DNA of 64,000 nt from an uncultured Lachnospiraceae bacterium (lineage in GTDB: Bacteria > Bacillota > Clostridia > Lachnospirales > Lachnospiraceae): the NCBI GenBank assembly GCA_947591245.1, contig CANQCY010000004.1:32363-96362 (forward strand), in the 5' to 3' direction. The notes beneath the pieces were generated by a model that saw nothing but the letters and a program-made list of their open reading frames with translations, had not been told where the DNA came from and ran no database searches. Numbering within the stretch: the first letter of the stretch is position 1; the number at the start of each line of letters is the position of its first letter. Positions 25,568-35,520 of the stretch are shown here, piece after piece. The translations under genes were made by a program, and so were the position numbers.

Positions 25568-27610
25568 TTATAAGTTTTTTTCTATTTCTGACGCGTCTGA
25601 AAAGGGACGGCCGCACATCTGATTTCTGCACAGATAATATTGGATTCCCGATTCCGGAATAGGATAATTTTCCGTGAAGGGCGCCACGTCAGACAAATCC
25701 TTTGCATTCTTCCGGCATTTAAGAAGTACCGCCGGTCTGGTTCCTTTCCATCTCCGCAGTACGGAAAACAATTCTTTGAACGCCGGATGAGGCGCGGGCG
25801 CACCGTCCGGCGCCGCCTCGTCTGACGCCACGCAGACGATCTCCGCACCCGGATGCAGCATCCGGTGAAATGCCAGAAGCGCATAACTGTGGCCCGACGG
25901 AATCCGTCCGGCGTCAAAAGCTATAAATTCCGCCTGATCGTTTAAAAAATCCAGCCACTGAGCTTTTCCCGTCAGACGGGACAGCCACAGCAAAACATGC
26001 AGCGCCACCGCATTACCCGACGGCGCCGCTCCGTCATACGTTTCTTTGGGACGGTGGATCAGCCTCTCGTCATCATTGCCGTAAAAATAAAAACCACCCC
26101 TCTTTTCGTCCCAGAAAAGATCCATCATCTGCTCTGCCAGCTGCGCCGCCCTTTTCAGATAGCTGATTTCAAACACGGCCTCATATAAATGGATAAGGGC
26201 AAGACAATAATACGCATAGTCGTCCAAATTACCGAAAAAAGCGCTCTCCCCATCCCTGTATCTCACCAAAAGGCGTCCGGAATCGTCGAACAAATCATCG
26301 GCGAGAAAGCTATCCGCCCTCCGCGCCATTCTAATATATGCCTCATTCTCAAATAGGAAGCCCGCCTGCGCGCAGGCAGAAATCATCATGGCGTTCCACG
26401 CCGTCAATATTTTGTCATCCCTGTGCAGCGGCATCCGTTCCCTTCGATAAGCATATATTTTTTTGCGAAGCTCCTTCATCCATCTCGGCGTCTTTCCGAT
26501 TGTTCCGTGCCCCAGCAGATTCGGTATGCTCTTACCCTCAAAATTTCCCTCGTCAGAGACGCCGTACCACTTGCAAAACGTCTCCGCATCCTTTCCCAGA
26601 ACCGTTTCGATTTCTTCCTTCGTAAATACGTAATAGCTTCCCTCCGAACCGCCGCTGTCAGCATCCTGTCCGCAATAAAAAGCTCCCTCCGGACTCATCA
26701 GCTCGCGCCTCGCATAATCCAGTATGCGCTTGACCACTTCCTCATAAATCGGCTTTTTGGCAATAACGTATGCCTGTGCATAAACCTGTGCCAGCAGCGC
26801 ATTGTCGTAAAGCATTTTTTCAAAATGGGGAACAATCCACTCGTCATCGGTTGAATATCTGGAAAACCCGCCTCCGATCTGGTCAAACATCCCGCCCCGC
26901 GCCATAAAATCCAGTGTCTTTTCTCCCATTTTCAGGCAGGCGTCATCTTCCTCCGACACGCCGTATTCCAAAAGAAGCATGATGTTATGCGGAGCCGGAA
27001 ATTTGGGCGCAGTTCCGAAGCCGCCATATCTGTAATCAAAACGTCCTTTAAGCTCCTGAATGCCGCGCTCCAGCGCAGTTTCCGGTTTTTCACCCTCGCC
27101 GCCCTCTGTTTCCTGCTCCCGCCCCAGCATGTCTACAATTTTCTGACCTGCCTGCATCAGCCTCTCCCTGTCATTTTTCCACAATTCCTCTGTCTTTTCC
27201 AAAATATCAAGGAGGCCCGTCACGCCATACCGGGATTTTTTCGGCAAATATGTTCCTGCGTAAAACGGTTTCTTGTCCGGCGTCATTAAAATTGTTACGG
27301 GCCAGCCGCCGCTGCCAGTCAAAGCCTGGCATACTGTCATATACACTGCATCGATATCCGGGCGCTCCTCCCGGTCCACCTTGACCGACACAAATCCCCG
27401 GTTTAAAACCTCTGCTACCTCGACGTCCTCAAACGACTCATGAGCCATCACATGGCACCAGTGGCAGGTTGAATACCCGATGCTTAAGAAAACGGGCTTG
27501 TTTTCCCGCGAAGCCCGTTCAAACGCTTCGTTCCCCCATGCAAACCAGTCAATGGGATTATTTTTATGCTGCAATAAATAAGGTGATTTTTCACATGCTA
27601 AACGATTCAT
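25568..27610 (-). CDS. YyaL/DUF255 family thioredoxin-like and glycosidase-fold protein
   Basis: 680 aa. The N-terminal ~170 residues are a thioredoxin-like domain with CHWCHVM (CxxC) and the family start [21 protein letters not shown]. The rest is an (alpha/alpha)6 barrel like N-acylglucosamine 2-epimerases ([50 protein letters not shown]). The family is widespread (bacterial YyaL, mammalian SPATA20) and its activity is not established. Start MNRLACEK at 27610 follows GGAGAGAGG. Own promoter at 27641-27669 and an unusual inverted repeat around the start (27578-27682). Confidence 0.88.
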   Translation of the reverse strand: MNRLACEKSPYLLQHKNNPIDWFAWGNEAFERASRENKPVFLSIGYSTCHWCHVMAHESFEDVEVAEVLNRGFVSVKVDREERPDIDAVYMTVCQALTGSGGWPVTILMTPDKKPFYAGTYLPKKSRYGVTGLLDILEKTEELWKNDRERLMQAGQKIVDMLGREQETEGGEGEKPETALERGIQELKGRFDYRYGGFGTAPKFPAPHNIMLLLEYGVSEEDDACLKMGEKTLDFMARGGMFDQIGGGFSRYSTDDEWIVPHFEKMLYDNALLAQVYAQAYVIAKKPIYEEVVKRILDYARRELMSPEGAFYCGQDADSGGSEGSYYVFTKEEIETVLGKDAETFCKWYGVSDEGNFEGKSIPNLLGHGTIGKTPRWMKELRKKIYAYRRERMPLHRDDKILTAWNAMMISACAQAGFLFENEAYIRMARRADSFLADDLFDDSGRLLVRYRDGESAFFGNLDDYAYYCLALIHLYEAVFEISYLKRAAQLAEQMMDLFWDEKRGGFYFYGNDDERLIHRPKETYDGAAPSGNAVALHVLLWLSRLTGKAQWLDFLNDQAEFIAFDAGRIPSGHSYALLAFHRMLHPGAEIVCVASDEAAPDGAPAPHPAFKELFSVLRRWKGTRPAVLLKCRKNAKDLSDVAPFTENYPIPESGIQYYLCRNQMCGRPFSDASEIEKNL

Positions 27611-27682
27611 TCCTCTCTCCAAAACATGTTTTATTCTTATTCTATACAAATTGGAGAATCGCTATGCAAAAAATCACCTTAT
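27578..27682. repeat. Inverted repeat spanning the yyaL-like promoter and start
   Basis: Arms 27578-27596 and 27664-27682 match in inverted orientation at 17 of 19 positions, including a perfect 14-bp core (ATAAGGTGATTTTT and its complement). One arm lies in codons 4-10 of the gene, the other overlaps the -35 element. Between them are the -10, SD and start codon. It could be a two-site operator, or a relic duplication. Confidence 0.6.
27641..27669 (-). promoter_or_regulatory. Promoter of the yyaL-like gene
   Basis: Minus-strand TTGCAT, 17-nt spacer, TATAGA, about 30 nt before the start codon. Confidence 0.6.
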
Positions 27683-27737
27683 CAAATAATGACAATATTC
27701 TATTTTAATGATGTTGGAGTCAATCCATTTAGAAATC

Positions 27738-27760
27738 AGCGGCGAATAGGCCGCGCCGCT
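27738..27760 (-). terminator. Hairpin after the S1-domain gene
   Basis: AGCGGCG/CGCCGCT stem with a 9-nt loop directly after the stop codon, followed on the minus strand by only a weak TGATTTCT. A possible weak terminator. Confidence 0.4.
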
Positions 27761-27762
27761 TC

Positions 27763-28695
27763 CTATTCAAGCTGGATCCCTTTCAGAAGTCCTGCGAGAG
27801 ACGTCGTCGCCTCTTCGTCCTTATATTCCAGAGCCGCTTCTTTTCCAGAATCTCCCTGTTCTTTTCCAATCTCCGGCGCAATGTCCTCCGCCTGTTTCAT
27901 ACTCAGACGGATCTTTCCATCCGCTGCGTCCAGCACCTTCACCTTCACTTTCATTCCAAGGTGAACCGCTTCCTTGGGCGACTTCAAAAATTTATTGCAG
28001 ATCTGGGAAATGTGGACCAAACCAGTCAAATCTTCGCCGATGTCCACAAAACAACCATAGGATTCGATTCTCGTGATCGTCCCCTCTGTGACAAACCCTT
28101 TTTGAAGGGCGTTCAGTTTTGCCTCGTGCGCTTTCACCGCCTCTTCTTTTTCCACATCCTTTGCCGAGAGAACCAGTTTATCCGCCTCTTCATCCGCCGT
28201 GATCACGCGTACCTTCAACAGCCTTCCGACGTAGCTTTCGAGCTCTTCCTCCTCCACATAATGAAGCGCCAGCTGGGATGCGGGAATAAATCCTCTGATT
28301 CCCTCTATATATGCGATAACCCCGGCGTTTACCGTACTTTTCACCCGGACTTCATACAGCGTTCGCTCCTGACGCGCCTTCCGCAGGATTTCCCAGCTCT
28401 CAGCCTCCTTCGCCTGTTTCAGCGACAAAACCGTCCTCCCCTGCTCGTCCTCATACATAACCATAACGCGCAGCACGTCGCCCACTCTGATTTCATCCAT
28501 TGCACGGAAATCCGGGTCGTCGCTATACTGCTCCGAAGGGATAACTCCCTGTGAAAATGACTGCAGGTCGACAATGATCTCTTCCTCCTCCACGGACACT
28601 GCCGTTCCCTGAATAATATCGCCTTCCTCGAATTTCACAAAGGAAGCGTTAATCTCATCTTCAAAATCTTCCATTGTCTGTTTTTCTTCACTCAT
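27763..28695 (-). CDS. S1 RNA-binding domain protein (ribosomal protein S1-like)
   Basis: 310 aa with three S1 (OB-fold) domains: about 20-95 (EEGDIIQGTAVSVEEEEIIVDL...TVLSLKQA), 105-180 (LYEVRVKSTVNAGVIAYIEGIRGFIPASQL) and 198-270 (GFVTEGTITRIESYGCFVDIGEDLTGLVHISQI). In low-GC Gram-positives such short S1 proteins bind mRNA on the ribosome or act in RNA turnover; full-length bS1 has six domains. The tail is acidic. Its 5' end overlaps the rsmA 3' end by 8 nt, so it is probably translated with rsmA and tatD. Confidence 0.88.
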   Translation of the reverse strand: MSEEKQTMEDFEDEINASFVKFEEGDIIQGTAVSVEEEEIIVDLQSFSQGVIPSEQYSDDPDFRAMDEIRVGDVLRVMVMYEDEQGRTVLSLKQAKEAESWEILRKARQERTLYEVRVKSTVNAGVIAYIEGIRGFIPASQLALHYVEEEELESYVGRLLKVRVITADEEADKLVLSAKDVEKEEAVKAHEAKLNALQKGFVTEGTITRIESYGCFVDIGEDLTGLVHISQICNKFLKSPKEAVHLGMKVKVKVLDAADGKIRLSMKQAEDIAPEIGKEQGDSGKEAALEYKDEEATTSLAGLLKGIQLE

Positions 28696-29590
28696 ATGAT
28701 CCTAATCCTTTCGCATCCGTTTCCATATATTTATCCGCAAGTTCATCGGCGAGCCGCGCAAACTCCGGCAGCCCCAATTTTTCTCCCCGGACGTTTATGC
28801 CAAACCCAAGCCGGTCAATTGCGTCCGCCGCCTCTTCCTTGGAAAAGGGAAGTTCGCGGCTGTTTGCCACTGCATTCTGCAGCGTCTTGCGCCGCTGGTT
28901 AAATGCCGCCCGGATCAGGCGGAACATCAGCCTTTCATCCCGAACCTCCACCGGCATCCGCGTTCGGCAGTCCAGCCGTATAACTGCGCTTCCCACATTC
29001 GGACGCGGAATAAAGCAGTTCGGAGGTACGAATGCCGCAATATAGGGCTCAGCATAATACTGTACTGCAAGAGATAACGCTCCGCATGATTTGCTGCCCG
29101 GCTCCGCCCTCATTCGGTCGGCGACCTCTTTTTGTACCATAACCGTCACGCTGGCAAGCGGAACGCGACTTTCAAACAGTTCCATAATAAGCGGCGTTGT
29201 AATATAATACGGCAGATTCGCCACGACCTTGATCGGCTTGCCGCTGTTATAACGATCTGCAATATTCCGTATATCCTGCTTCAAAATATCTCCCTGCACA
29301 ATCTCCACATTATCATAGGAGGACAGCGTGTCCTGAAGGATCGGAATCAGGTTTTTATCAATCTCTACCGCCAGCACCTGTCTGGCCCGCTCGCACAAAT
29401 ACTGCGTAAGCGTGCCGATACCCGGCCCGATTTCCAGCACGAAATCTTCCCCGGTAATCTGTGCCGCATCCACAATTTTGTCAAGCACATGGGGATCAAT
29501 CAAAAAATTCTGGCCGAATTTTTTCTTAAACTGGAATCGGTGTTTCTGCAAAATCTCAATCGTCTCTTTGGGATTACCCAGCTTCGCCAT
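28688..29590 (-). CDS. rsmA: 16S rRNA dimethyladenosine transferase
   Basis: KsgA: dimethylates two adjacent adenines in helix 45 of 16S rRNA during 30S maturation. The 300-aa protein has KKFGQNFLIDPHVLDKIV, the SAM motif VLEIGPGIGTLTQYL, the second acidic motif LAVEIDKNLIP and catalytic NLPYYITTPLIMELFE. The start at 29590 has AAGGGG 6 nt upstream. It lies 16 nt after tatD; the metG-tatD-rsmA order is also found around these genes in Bacillus, but rnmV is missing here. Confidence 0.96.
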   Translation of the reverse strand: MAKLGNPKETIEILQKHRFQFKKKFGQNFLIDPHVLDKIVDAAQITGEDFVLEIGPGIGTLTQYLCERARQVLAVEIDKNLIPILQDTLSSYDNVEIVQGDILKQDIRNIADRYNSGKPIKVVANLPYYITTPLIMELFESRVPLASVTVMVQKEVADRMRAEPGSKSCGALSLAVQYYAEPYIAAFVPPNCFIPRPNVGSAVIRLDCRTRMPVEVRDERLMFRLIRAAFNQRRKTLQNAVANSRELPFSKEEAADAIDRLGFGINVRGEKLGLPEFARLADELADKYMETDAKGLGSYE

Positions 29591-29606
29591 CTCATACCCC
29601 TTCACG

Positions 29607-30374
29607 CTATACCAGACGATATAGCTTATTTGCATTGCGTTCCGTCGCCCTGATTACATCCTCACGCTCTAGTCCCTTGATACGGGCAATTTCATCTGCA
29701 ACAAAGGCAAGCTTCGTCGAATCGTTGCGCCTGCCGCGTTCCGGTTCCGGCGAAAGATAAGGACAGTCGGTTTCTAACACGATCGACTCCAATGGTATCG
29801 CCTCCACCGTCTCTTTCAGCTTCCGCCCATTATTGAAAGTCACAACGCCCCCCACGCCGATATAATACCCCATTTGAACATATTCTTTCGCCATTTCTGC
29901 GGAATAAGAATAACAGTGAATCACTCCGCCGCACTCGTATGCCTTTGTATCGCGGATTATCTTCATCGTATGCTCCGCCGCCTCGCGGCTATGATAAATA
30001 ATCGGCAGGTTTACTTCCTTCGCCAGGGCGATCTGCCGTTCAAACCACATTTTCTGTATTGAAGGATCCGGTTTCTTCCAATGGTAATCCAGCCCGATCT
30101 CTCCAATCGCCACCACCTTTTCATCTGACGAGCGGGCGCGGAGCCAGTCAATATCCTCCTCCGTCGCCGATCCCGTCTCTGTCGGGTGAACGCCGATCGC
30201 GGCATATACTCCTTCGTGCTTTTCGGCAAGTTCGAGCGCCGCCTTGCTCGTGGCAATATCCGCCCCCACTGTCACAACCGTGCCGACCCCCTTTTCTGGC
30301 AGGCTTGCCAGAAGCGCTTCCCTGTCTCCGTCAAACGCCCGATCATCATAATGGCTGTGGGTATCAAAAATCAT
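29607..30374 (-). CDS. tatD: TatD family metal-dependent DNase
   Basis: 255-aa TIM-barrel hydrolase of the amidohydrolase fold. Metal ligands appear in FDTHSHYDD, GEIGLDYHW, IIYHSREA, VIHCYSYS and LETDCPYLSP. The family shows 3'-5' exonuclease activity in DNA repair and degradation. ATG 30374 has GGTGA 5 nt upstream; ATG 30386 is an alternative start. It follows metG by 76 nt and precedes rsmA. Confidence 0.94.
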   Translation of the reverse strand: MIFDTHSHYDDRAFDGDREALLASLPEKGVGTVVTVGADIATSKAALELAEKHEGVYAAIGVHPTETGSATEEDIDWLRARSSDEKVVAIGEIGLDYHWKKPDPSIQKMWFERQIALAKEVNLPIIYHSREAAEHTMKIIRDTKAYECGGVIHCYSYSAEMAKEYVQMGYYIGVGGVVTFNNGRKLKETVEAIPLESIVLETDCPYLSPEPERGRRNDSTKLAFVADEIARIKGLEREDVIRATERNANKLYRLV

Positions 30375-30450
30375 GTCTTTCACCATGCCTTTCCATGTCG
30401 GTTCCATTCCGTCAGCCCCATGCCGCATCTGAGTGCGGTGAAAACTGTTT

Positions 30451-32418
30451 TCAGCAGATCTCCGCCCCCGCCGGCATGTCACGCTCCGGTACGAGAAGCG
30501 ACAGCTTTCCGTCTGCATCCTCCGCACACAGAAGCATCCCCTCTGACAATACGCCTGCGAGCTTAGCCGGTTTGAGGTTCGCCAGAACCATAACCTTTTT
30601 GCCCACCATTTCCTCCGCCGTATAATCCGCCTTAATTCCGGAAACGATCTGTTTCACCGTACTGCCAATACGAACCTGGGAACAGAGAAGCTTCCTTGAT
30701 TTCGCCACCTCTTCACAGGCAATGACCTCACCCACCTGAAACTGCATTTTCATGAAATCATCAAATGTAATTTCCGCTTTATTTTCAATATCTATCACAT
30801 TTTCCGCTGAAGCGCCCTCGCCGCCTTCATCCGAAGAGGCATCCGCAGCTTCCTGCTTCTCCTGTATTTTCTTCATAAATTCCGCAACGTCAATCCGGGC
30901 GAACAAAATTTCCGGCTTCTCAGCCACTTTCGTCCCCGACCTGTAACCGCCGGCTTTTAAATCTTCAACACCGCCTTTCTCCGCCCCGATCTGCCGCAAA
31001 ATTTTCTCTGACGTTTCCGGCATAAAAGCATCAAGAAGCGTTGCGCCGACGCGGATTCCGTCCATCAGGTTATAGAGTACGGCGGCAAGATGCGGTTTCT
31101 TTTCCTCATCTTTCGCAAGTACCCACGGCATCGTCTCGTCAATGTATTTATTGCAGCGCTTAAATAGCGTAAATATCTCCGTAACGGCGTCCGCTACGCG
31201 CAGCTGATCCATTTTTTCCTTTACTTTTCCGGCGGCGGCATCGATCACCGCTTTCAGCTCCTCGTCCACCGGCTCCGATACGCCTGAATCTGCCACCACG
31301 CCGTCAAAATACTTATTCGACATTGAAATCGTGCGGTTGACAAGGTTCCCGAGCGTATTAGCAAGATCTGAATTGACCCGTTCGGCAAGAAGTTCCCACG
31401 TGATTACACCGTCATTTTCAAACGGAATCTCATGCAGCACAAAATAGCGCACCGCATCTACGCCGAACTCTTCCACCAGATCGTCTGCGTACAGCACATT
31501 TCCTTTACTTTTGCTCATCTTGCCGTCTCCCTGCAGAAGCCACGGATGTCCGAATATCTGCTTGGGCAGAGGCAGATCCAGCGCCATGAGTATAATCGGC
31601 CAGTAAATCGTGTGAAAACGCAGAATATCTTTACCGATCAGGTGAAGGTCTGCCGGCCAGTACTTATCAAACAGCCCGTCGCTGTCGCCGGCCACATCAT
31701 AACCGAGTCCGGTGATATAGTTGCTGAGCGCATCCACCCACACGTACGTGACATGCTTCGGGTCAAAATCGACCGGAATCCCCCACGTAAAACTGGAACG
31801 CGACACGCACAAATCCTGAAGTCCCGGAAGGAGGAAATTGTTCATCATCTCTTTTTTGCGCGACTCCGGCTGTATAAACTCCGGATGCGTATTGATGTGC
31901 TCGATCAGTCTGTCCTGGTATTTACTGAGTTTCAGAAAATACGCCTCTTCTTTCGCCTTTTCACACTCTCTGCCGCAGTCCGGACATTTGCCGTCCACAA
32001 GCTGCGAGGCCGTCCAAAACGACTCGCACGGCGTACAGTACATCCCCTCATAATTTGCTTTATATATATCTCCTTTTTCGTAGAGCTTCTTAAATATTTT
32101 CTGAACCTGCTTTTCATGGTCTTTATCCGTCGTACGGATAAATTTATCATATGAGCAGTTCATCAGATCCCAGATCCTCTTGATCTCGTCCGAAACACGA
32201 TCCACAAATTCTTTCGGCGTAATGCCCTCCTCTTTTGCTTTTATCTCGATTTTCTGCCCATGCTCATCGGTTCCGGTCTGAAACCTCACATCATAACCCT
32301 GATTTCTCTTATATCTCGCGATCGCATCCGCAAGCACGATTTCATACGTGTTTCCAATATGAGGCTTGCCGGAAGTATACGCGATCGCAGTGGTCAGATA
32401 ATATGGGTTTTTCGCCAT
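30451..32418 (-). CDS. metG: Methionyl-tRNA synthetase
   Basis: 655-aa class I synthetase. Seen in order: YTSGKPHIGNTYE (HIGH), a zinc knuckle CTPCESF...CPDCGREC, KMSKSKGNVLYADD (KMSKS), the anticodon-binding helical domain, and from about 545 a C-terminal OB-fold tRNA-binding domain (FDDFMKMQFQVGEVIACEEVAKSRKLLCSQVRIG) that also drives dimerisation. The start at 32418 follows GGAGG by 8 nt. It has its own promoter; no T-box or S-box is seen in the short leader. Confidence 0.97.
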   Translation of the reverse strand: MAKNPYYLTTAIAYTSGKPHIGNTYEIVLADAIARYKRNQGYDVRFQTGTDEHGQKIEIKAKEEGITPKEFVDRVSDEIKRIWDLMNCSYDKFIRTTDKDHEKQVQKIFKKLYEKGDIYKANYEGMYCTPCESFWTASQLVDGKCPDCGRECEKAKEEAYFLKLSKYQDRLIEHINTHPEFIQPESRKKEMMNNFLLPGLQDLCVSRSSFTWGIPVDFDPKHVTYVWVDALSNYITGLGYDVAGDSDGLFDKYWPADLHLIGKDILRFHTIYWPIILMALDLPLPKQIFGHPWLLQGDGKMSKSKGNVLYADDLVEEFGVDAVRYFVLHEIPFENDGVITWELLAERVNSDLANTLGNLVNRTISMSNKYFDGVVADSGVSEPVDEELKAVIDAAAGKVKEKMDQLRVADAVTEIFTLFKRCNKYIDETMPWVLAKDEEKKPHLAAVLYNLMDGIRVGATLLDAFMPETSEKILRQIGAEKGGVEDLKAGGYRSGTKVAEKPEILFARIDVAEFMKKIQEKQEAADASSDEGGEGASAENVIDIENKAEITFDDFMKMQFQVGEVIACEEVAKSRKLLCSQVRIGSTVKQIVSGIKADYTAEEMVGKKVMVLANLKPAKLAGVLSEGMLLCAEDADGKLSLLVPERDMPAGAEIC

Positions 32419-32478
32419 CCTATTCTCCTCCATTCTGTCTCATCCGCGAGAAACGGTAAGTTATATGATAATATTAAC

Positions 32479-32507
32479 ATTGTAGTGGCAAATTCAGGAA
32501 TTGTCAA
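32479..32507 (-). promoter_or_regulatory. Promoter of metG
   Basis: Minus-strand TTGACA, 17-nt spacer, TACAAT. It overlaps the last codons of nfo. Confidence 0.75.
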
Positions 32508-33363
32508 TAGCCTGAAACATAGCGATCTCTTCCTTATACGGCGGATGGGGATTTTTCGGATCTTCCTCATCCTTAATATACGGCGTCTCAAGTATTTTCG
32601 GAATATCTTTAAACCTCTGATCCGACACCACCCGGAGAAGAGCATCAAAGCCGATACTGCCTTTTCCGATATTTTCATGCCTGTCCTTATGCGCGCCAAT
32701 CGGATTTTTACTGTCATTAATATGAAAGACCGCGATCTGGTCAAGCCCGATCATTTCGTCAAACTGCTGCATCACACCCTCATAATCGTTGGCGATATCG
32801 TATCCGGCATCATTCACATGGCACGTATCAAAGCATACCCTCAGCTTTTCCGGATATTTCACGCCGTCATATATTGCACGCAGCTCTTCAAAGCTCCTTC
32901 CGATCTCCGTTCCCTTTCCCGCCATCGTCTCAAGCGCGATATAGACCGGCATATCCGGCGCCATCACCATATCCAGCCCTTTCACGATCTGGGCGATGCC
33001 CGCCTCTGTCCCGGCGCCCACATGCGCGCCCGGATGAAGCACCAGCACATTCGAGCCCATCGCCGCCGTCCGCTCAATCTCAATGCCGAGAAATTCAACC
33101 GCAATATCAAACGTCTCCGGCTTTACCGTATTTGCAAGGTTAATAATATAGGGCGCATGCACAACAAACGTCTGGATCCCGTTCTCCGCCATACACCGCT
33201 TCGCTTCTTCTATATTTAGTTCTTCGATCTTTTTCCGTCTTGTATTCTGCGGAGCCCCGGTATAGAGCATAAACGTATTCGCCCCGTATGATAACGCCTC
33301 CTTCACCGAGTTTAGCATCATATCCTTTCCACTCATTCCCACGTGTGAACCTAATAAATACAT
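32494..33363 (-). CDS. nfo: Endonuclease IV (AP endonuclease)
   Basis: Cuts DNA 5' of abasic sites in base excision repair, using three zinc ions. The 289-aa protein has the family signatures [54 protein letters not shown] and ILETPYIKD. Start [17 protein letters not shown] at 33363, 6 nt after GGGGG. Expressed from its own promoter (33431-33459); its 3' end carries the metG promoter. Confidence 0.95.
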   Translation of the reverse strand: MYLLGSHVGMSGKDMMLNSVKEALSYGANTFMLYTGAPQNTRRKKIEELNIEEAKRCMAENGIQTFVVHAPYIINLANTVKPETFDIAVEFLGIEIERTAAMGSNVLVLHPGAHVGAGTEAGIAQIVKGLDMVMAPDMPVYIALETMAGKGTEIGRSFEELRAIYDGVKYPEKLRVCFDTCHVNDAGYDIANDYEGVMQQFDEMIGLDQIAVFHINDSKNPIGAHKDRHENIGKGSIGFDALLRVVSDQRFKDIPKILETPYIKDEEDPKNPHPPYKEEIAMFQAIDNS

Positions 33364-33430
33364 TGTTTTCCCCCAATCTGCATGAAAAAATAGCTGCCCT
33401 TGCCTGAAAAAACCTGAACCCGCCTGTTTC

Positions 33431-33459
33431 ATTTTAGAACATAAAAAGTTTTTTTACAA
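33431..33459 (-). promoter_or_regulatory. Promoter of nfo
   Basis: Minus-strand TTGTAA, 17-nt spacer, TAAAAT, about 70 nt before the nfo start codon. Confidence 0.55.
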
Positions 33460-33541
33460 GAGTGAATAAAAACAAAATATAGGGTTATACTCTATTATGT
33501 GCAAATGATAAAGTTTAAATACTTATCCTCCCCCTTAGTAC

Positions 33542-33579
33542 GAGGGCGTCCTGAATCTATGGCAGATTCGGACGCCCTC
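33542..33579. other. Strong hairpin without a T-tract
   Basis: GAGGGCGTCC/GGACGCCCTC plus GAATCT/AGATTC with one bulged T gives a stem of about 16 bp and a 5-nt loop. It lies just past the end of the minus-strand membrane-protein gene. Neither strand has a T-run behind it, so it is not a standard intrinsic terminator. It may protect an mRNA 3' end or act with Rho. Confidence 0.7.
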
Positions 33580-33583
33580 ATCG

Positions 33584-34042
33584 TCAACTGCGGTGGAACG
33601 CTGCAATCAGCACGGGGATCATAAATACCGCCCCGATCAGCAAAAGATTTAAAATCATCGCGGCAAATCCCATAACGCCCCGTTTCGCCGCGCCTTCGCA
33701 ATCAAGCAAAAGAGCATTTACGATCCAGTCTGCGGCCAGACACGCCGCCCACAGCGTATACAGCATCACGCCCTCCGTCGCGTCAGATTCAGTGAGAGCA
33801 AATCCCGCGATCAAAACGAGCATATTTAAAAGAATATATTTGACGGGATCCATCGTTCCTTTCGACAGCTTTGATACGATCGCCTGCGTAAAACACAGCG
33901 CTGCCGCCGCCATAATATAAAAGGCATACATATCGAGTATTTTTCCGGACAAAAGCTGCCATGCGATCCCCGCCAGCAAGAGCACGCCTCCCGTCATCAT
34001 CCGCACCGGCATCGTCAGCCGTTTCACCAGTTTCTCATACAT
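33584..34042 (-). CDS. Multi-pass membrane protein, 152 aa
   Basis: Starts MYEKLVKRL after an SD-like GAAGGGAATGG. Four or five membrane helices are visible (MMTGGVLLLAGIAWQLL, MYAFYIMAAAALCF, YILLNMLVLIAGFAL, MLYTLWAACLAADWIV, MILNLLLIGAVFMIPVLIAAF). It begins 1 nt after the radA stop codon, so translation is probably coupled. No catalytic motif is recognised and function is unknown. Confidence 0.7.
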   Translation of the reverse strand: MYEKLVKRLTMPVRMMTGGVLLLAGIAWQLLSGKILDMYAFYIMAAAALCFTQAIVSKLSKGTMDPVKYILLNMLVLIAGFALTESDATEGVMLYTLWAACLAADWIVNALLLDCEGAAKRGVMGFAAMILNLLLIGAVFMIPVLIAAFHRS

Positions 34043-34043
34043 T

Positions 34044-35429
34044 TTACGACCATTCCCTTCTATTGGCAATTTCCCTTATATTTCGTATCCCAACTAAATT
34101 GATTTCAGACAAATCGATGTTTCCGCTCTTCTTGATTGCGATTTTGTTCGCATAGGGAAGAATGCATGTCCGGTATCCGGTCTTCATCGCCTCAGCCACC
34201 CGTTTCTCGCACTGGGGTACCGCGCGGACTTCTCCGACCAGGCCGACCTCGCCGAACAATACTGTCCTGTCATCCATAACCTTTTCGCTCTGGCTGGAAA
34301 TAAGCGCCGCGATAATCGCCAGATCAATCGCCGGTTCCGTAATGCGCATGCCCCCCGCCACATTTACATAGGCATCGCTGTCCGACAAGCGCATGCCAAG
34401 CCGCTTTTCAAGCACGGCAATCAACAGATTGACGCGGTTATAATCTGTGCCCGCCGCCGTCCGCCGCGGCATATTGAAATATGTATGGCACACAAGCGCC
34501 TGAACTTCGATCATAAACGAGCGGCTTCCCTCGATTGCGCACGTCACGACCGAACCCGCCTCGCCAACCGGTCTTCCCTGAATCATATACTCCGAAGGGT
34601 TGGGAACTTCGACCAGCCCCTTCCCCTTCATCTCAAACACTCCGATTTCGTTTGTGGAGCCAAATCGGTTTTTCACTCCGCGAAGGATCCGGTACGCCGC
34701 CGCCGCATCTCCCTCGAAATAAAGCACCGTATCAACCATATGTTCCAGCATCCGGGGGCCCGCCACATTTCCTTCCTTCGTCACATGCCCGACGATAAAA
34801 ATACTGATCCCCCTGCTTTTTGCAATCCTCAGGAGAATGCCCGTGATCTCACGGACCTGGCTCATGCTGCCCGGCGCGGCGTCCACATTTTCGTCATACA
34901 TCGTCTGAATGGAGTCGATCACGACGATCTCCGGCTGCAATTTCTGTATCGCGCCGTCAATGAGCGAAATGCCCGTCTCAGAGAGAAGATAGATCGAATC
35001 CGAAAACTCTCCGATCCGGTCCCCCCGCAGCTTGATCTGCTTGAGCGACTCCTCTCCGGATACATAAAGCGCCTTTTTTCCCTGATCCGAGAGGTTTTTG
35101 CACATCTGCAGCAAAAGGGTGGATTTTCCGATGCCGGGATCGCCTCCCACGAGCACGAGCGAACCCGCCACGATTCCGCCGCCCAGCACGCGGTCCATTT
35201 CCGCGATCCCAGTGACAAGCCGGTTTTCCGCCTCGATCGCAATATCCTTCATCCGTGCAGGCTCGGCGTCCGCAGCTGACGCCGCCGCTTTCGCCTTTCC
35301 CGCCGCCGTTTTCACCATCGGAGCCTCAACAAGCGTATTCCATCCGCCGCAGCCGGGACACTTCCCCTGCCATTTCGCCGTTTCGTTTCCGCATTCCCGG
35401 CAATAAAACAATTTCTTTTCTTTTGCCAT
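34044..35429 (-). CDS. radA: DNA repair protein RadA
   Basis: 461-aa RecA-like branch-migration helicase that helps process recombination intermediates. N-terminal zinc finger CRECGNETAKWQGKCPGCGGW, Walker A GGDPGIGKSTLLLQM, the RadA-specific KNRFGSTNEIGVFEM, and a C-terminal Lon-protease-like domain. The same neighbourhood holds clpC, as in Bacillus clpC-radA, but ctsR, mcsA, mcsB and disA are absent. A terminator of the preceding gene lies 24 nt upstream of its start; no promoter stands out. Confidence 0.96.
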   Translation of the reverse strand: MAKEKKLFYCRECGNETAKWQGKCPGCGGWNTLVEAPMVKTAAGKAKAAASAADAEPARMKDIAIEAENRLVTGIAEMDRVLGGGIVAGSLVLVGGDPGIGKSTLLLQMCKNLSDQGKKALYVSGEESLKQIKLRGDRIGEFSDSIYLLSETGISLIDGAIQKLQPEIVVIDSIQTMYDENVDAAPGSMSQVREITGILLRIAKSRGISIFIVGHVTKEGNVAGPRMLEHMVDTVLYFEGDAAAAYRILRGVKNRFGSTNEIGVFEMKGKGLVEVPNPSEYMIQGRPVGEAGSVVTCAIEGSRSFMIEVQALVCHTYFNMPRRTAAGTDYNRVNLLIAVLEKRLGMRLSDSDAYVNVAGGMRITEPAIDLAIIAALISSQSEKVMDDRTVLFGEVGLVGEVRAVPQCEKRVAEAMKTGYRTCILPYANKIAIKKSGNIDLSEINLVGIRNIREIANRREWS

Positions 35430-35452
35430 AAAATATAATCCCCCTATATGGC

Positions 35453-35487
35453 TGAAAAAAAGGGGCGACTGAAAAACGCGCCCCTTT
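35453..35487 (-). terminator. Intrinsic terminator before radA
   Basis: Perfect 9-bp stem AAAGGGGCG/CGCCCCTTT, followed on the minus strand by seven T. It ends the transcript of the 35521-35934 gene. Confidence 0.9.
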
Positions 35488-35520
35488 CAATTTCAGCTTC
35501 ACCAGCACTCTTCGATTGAT

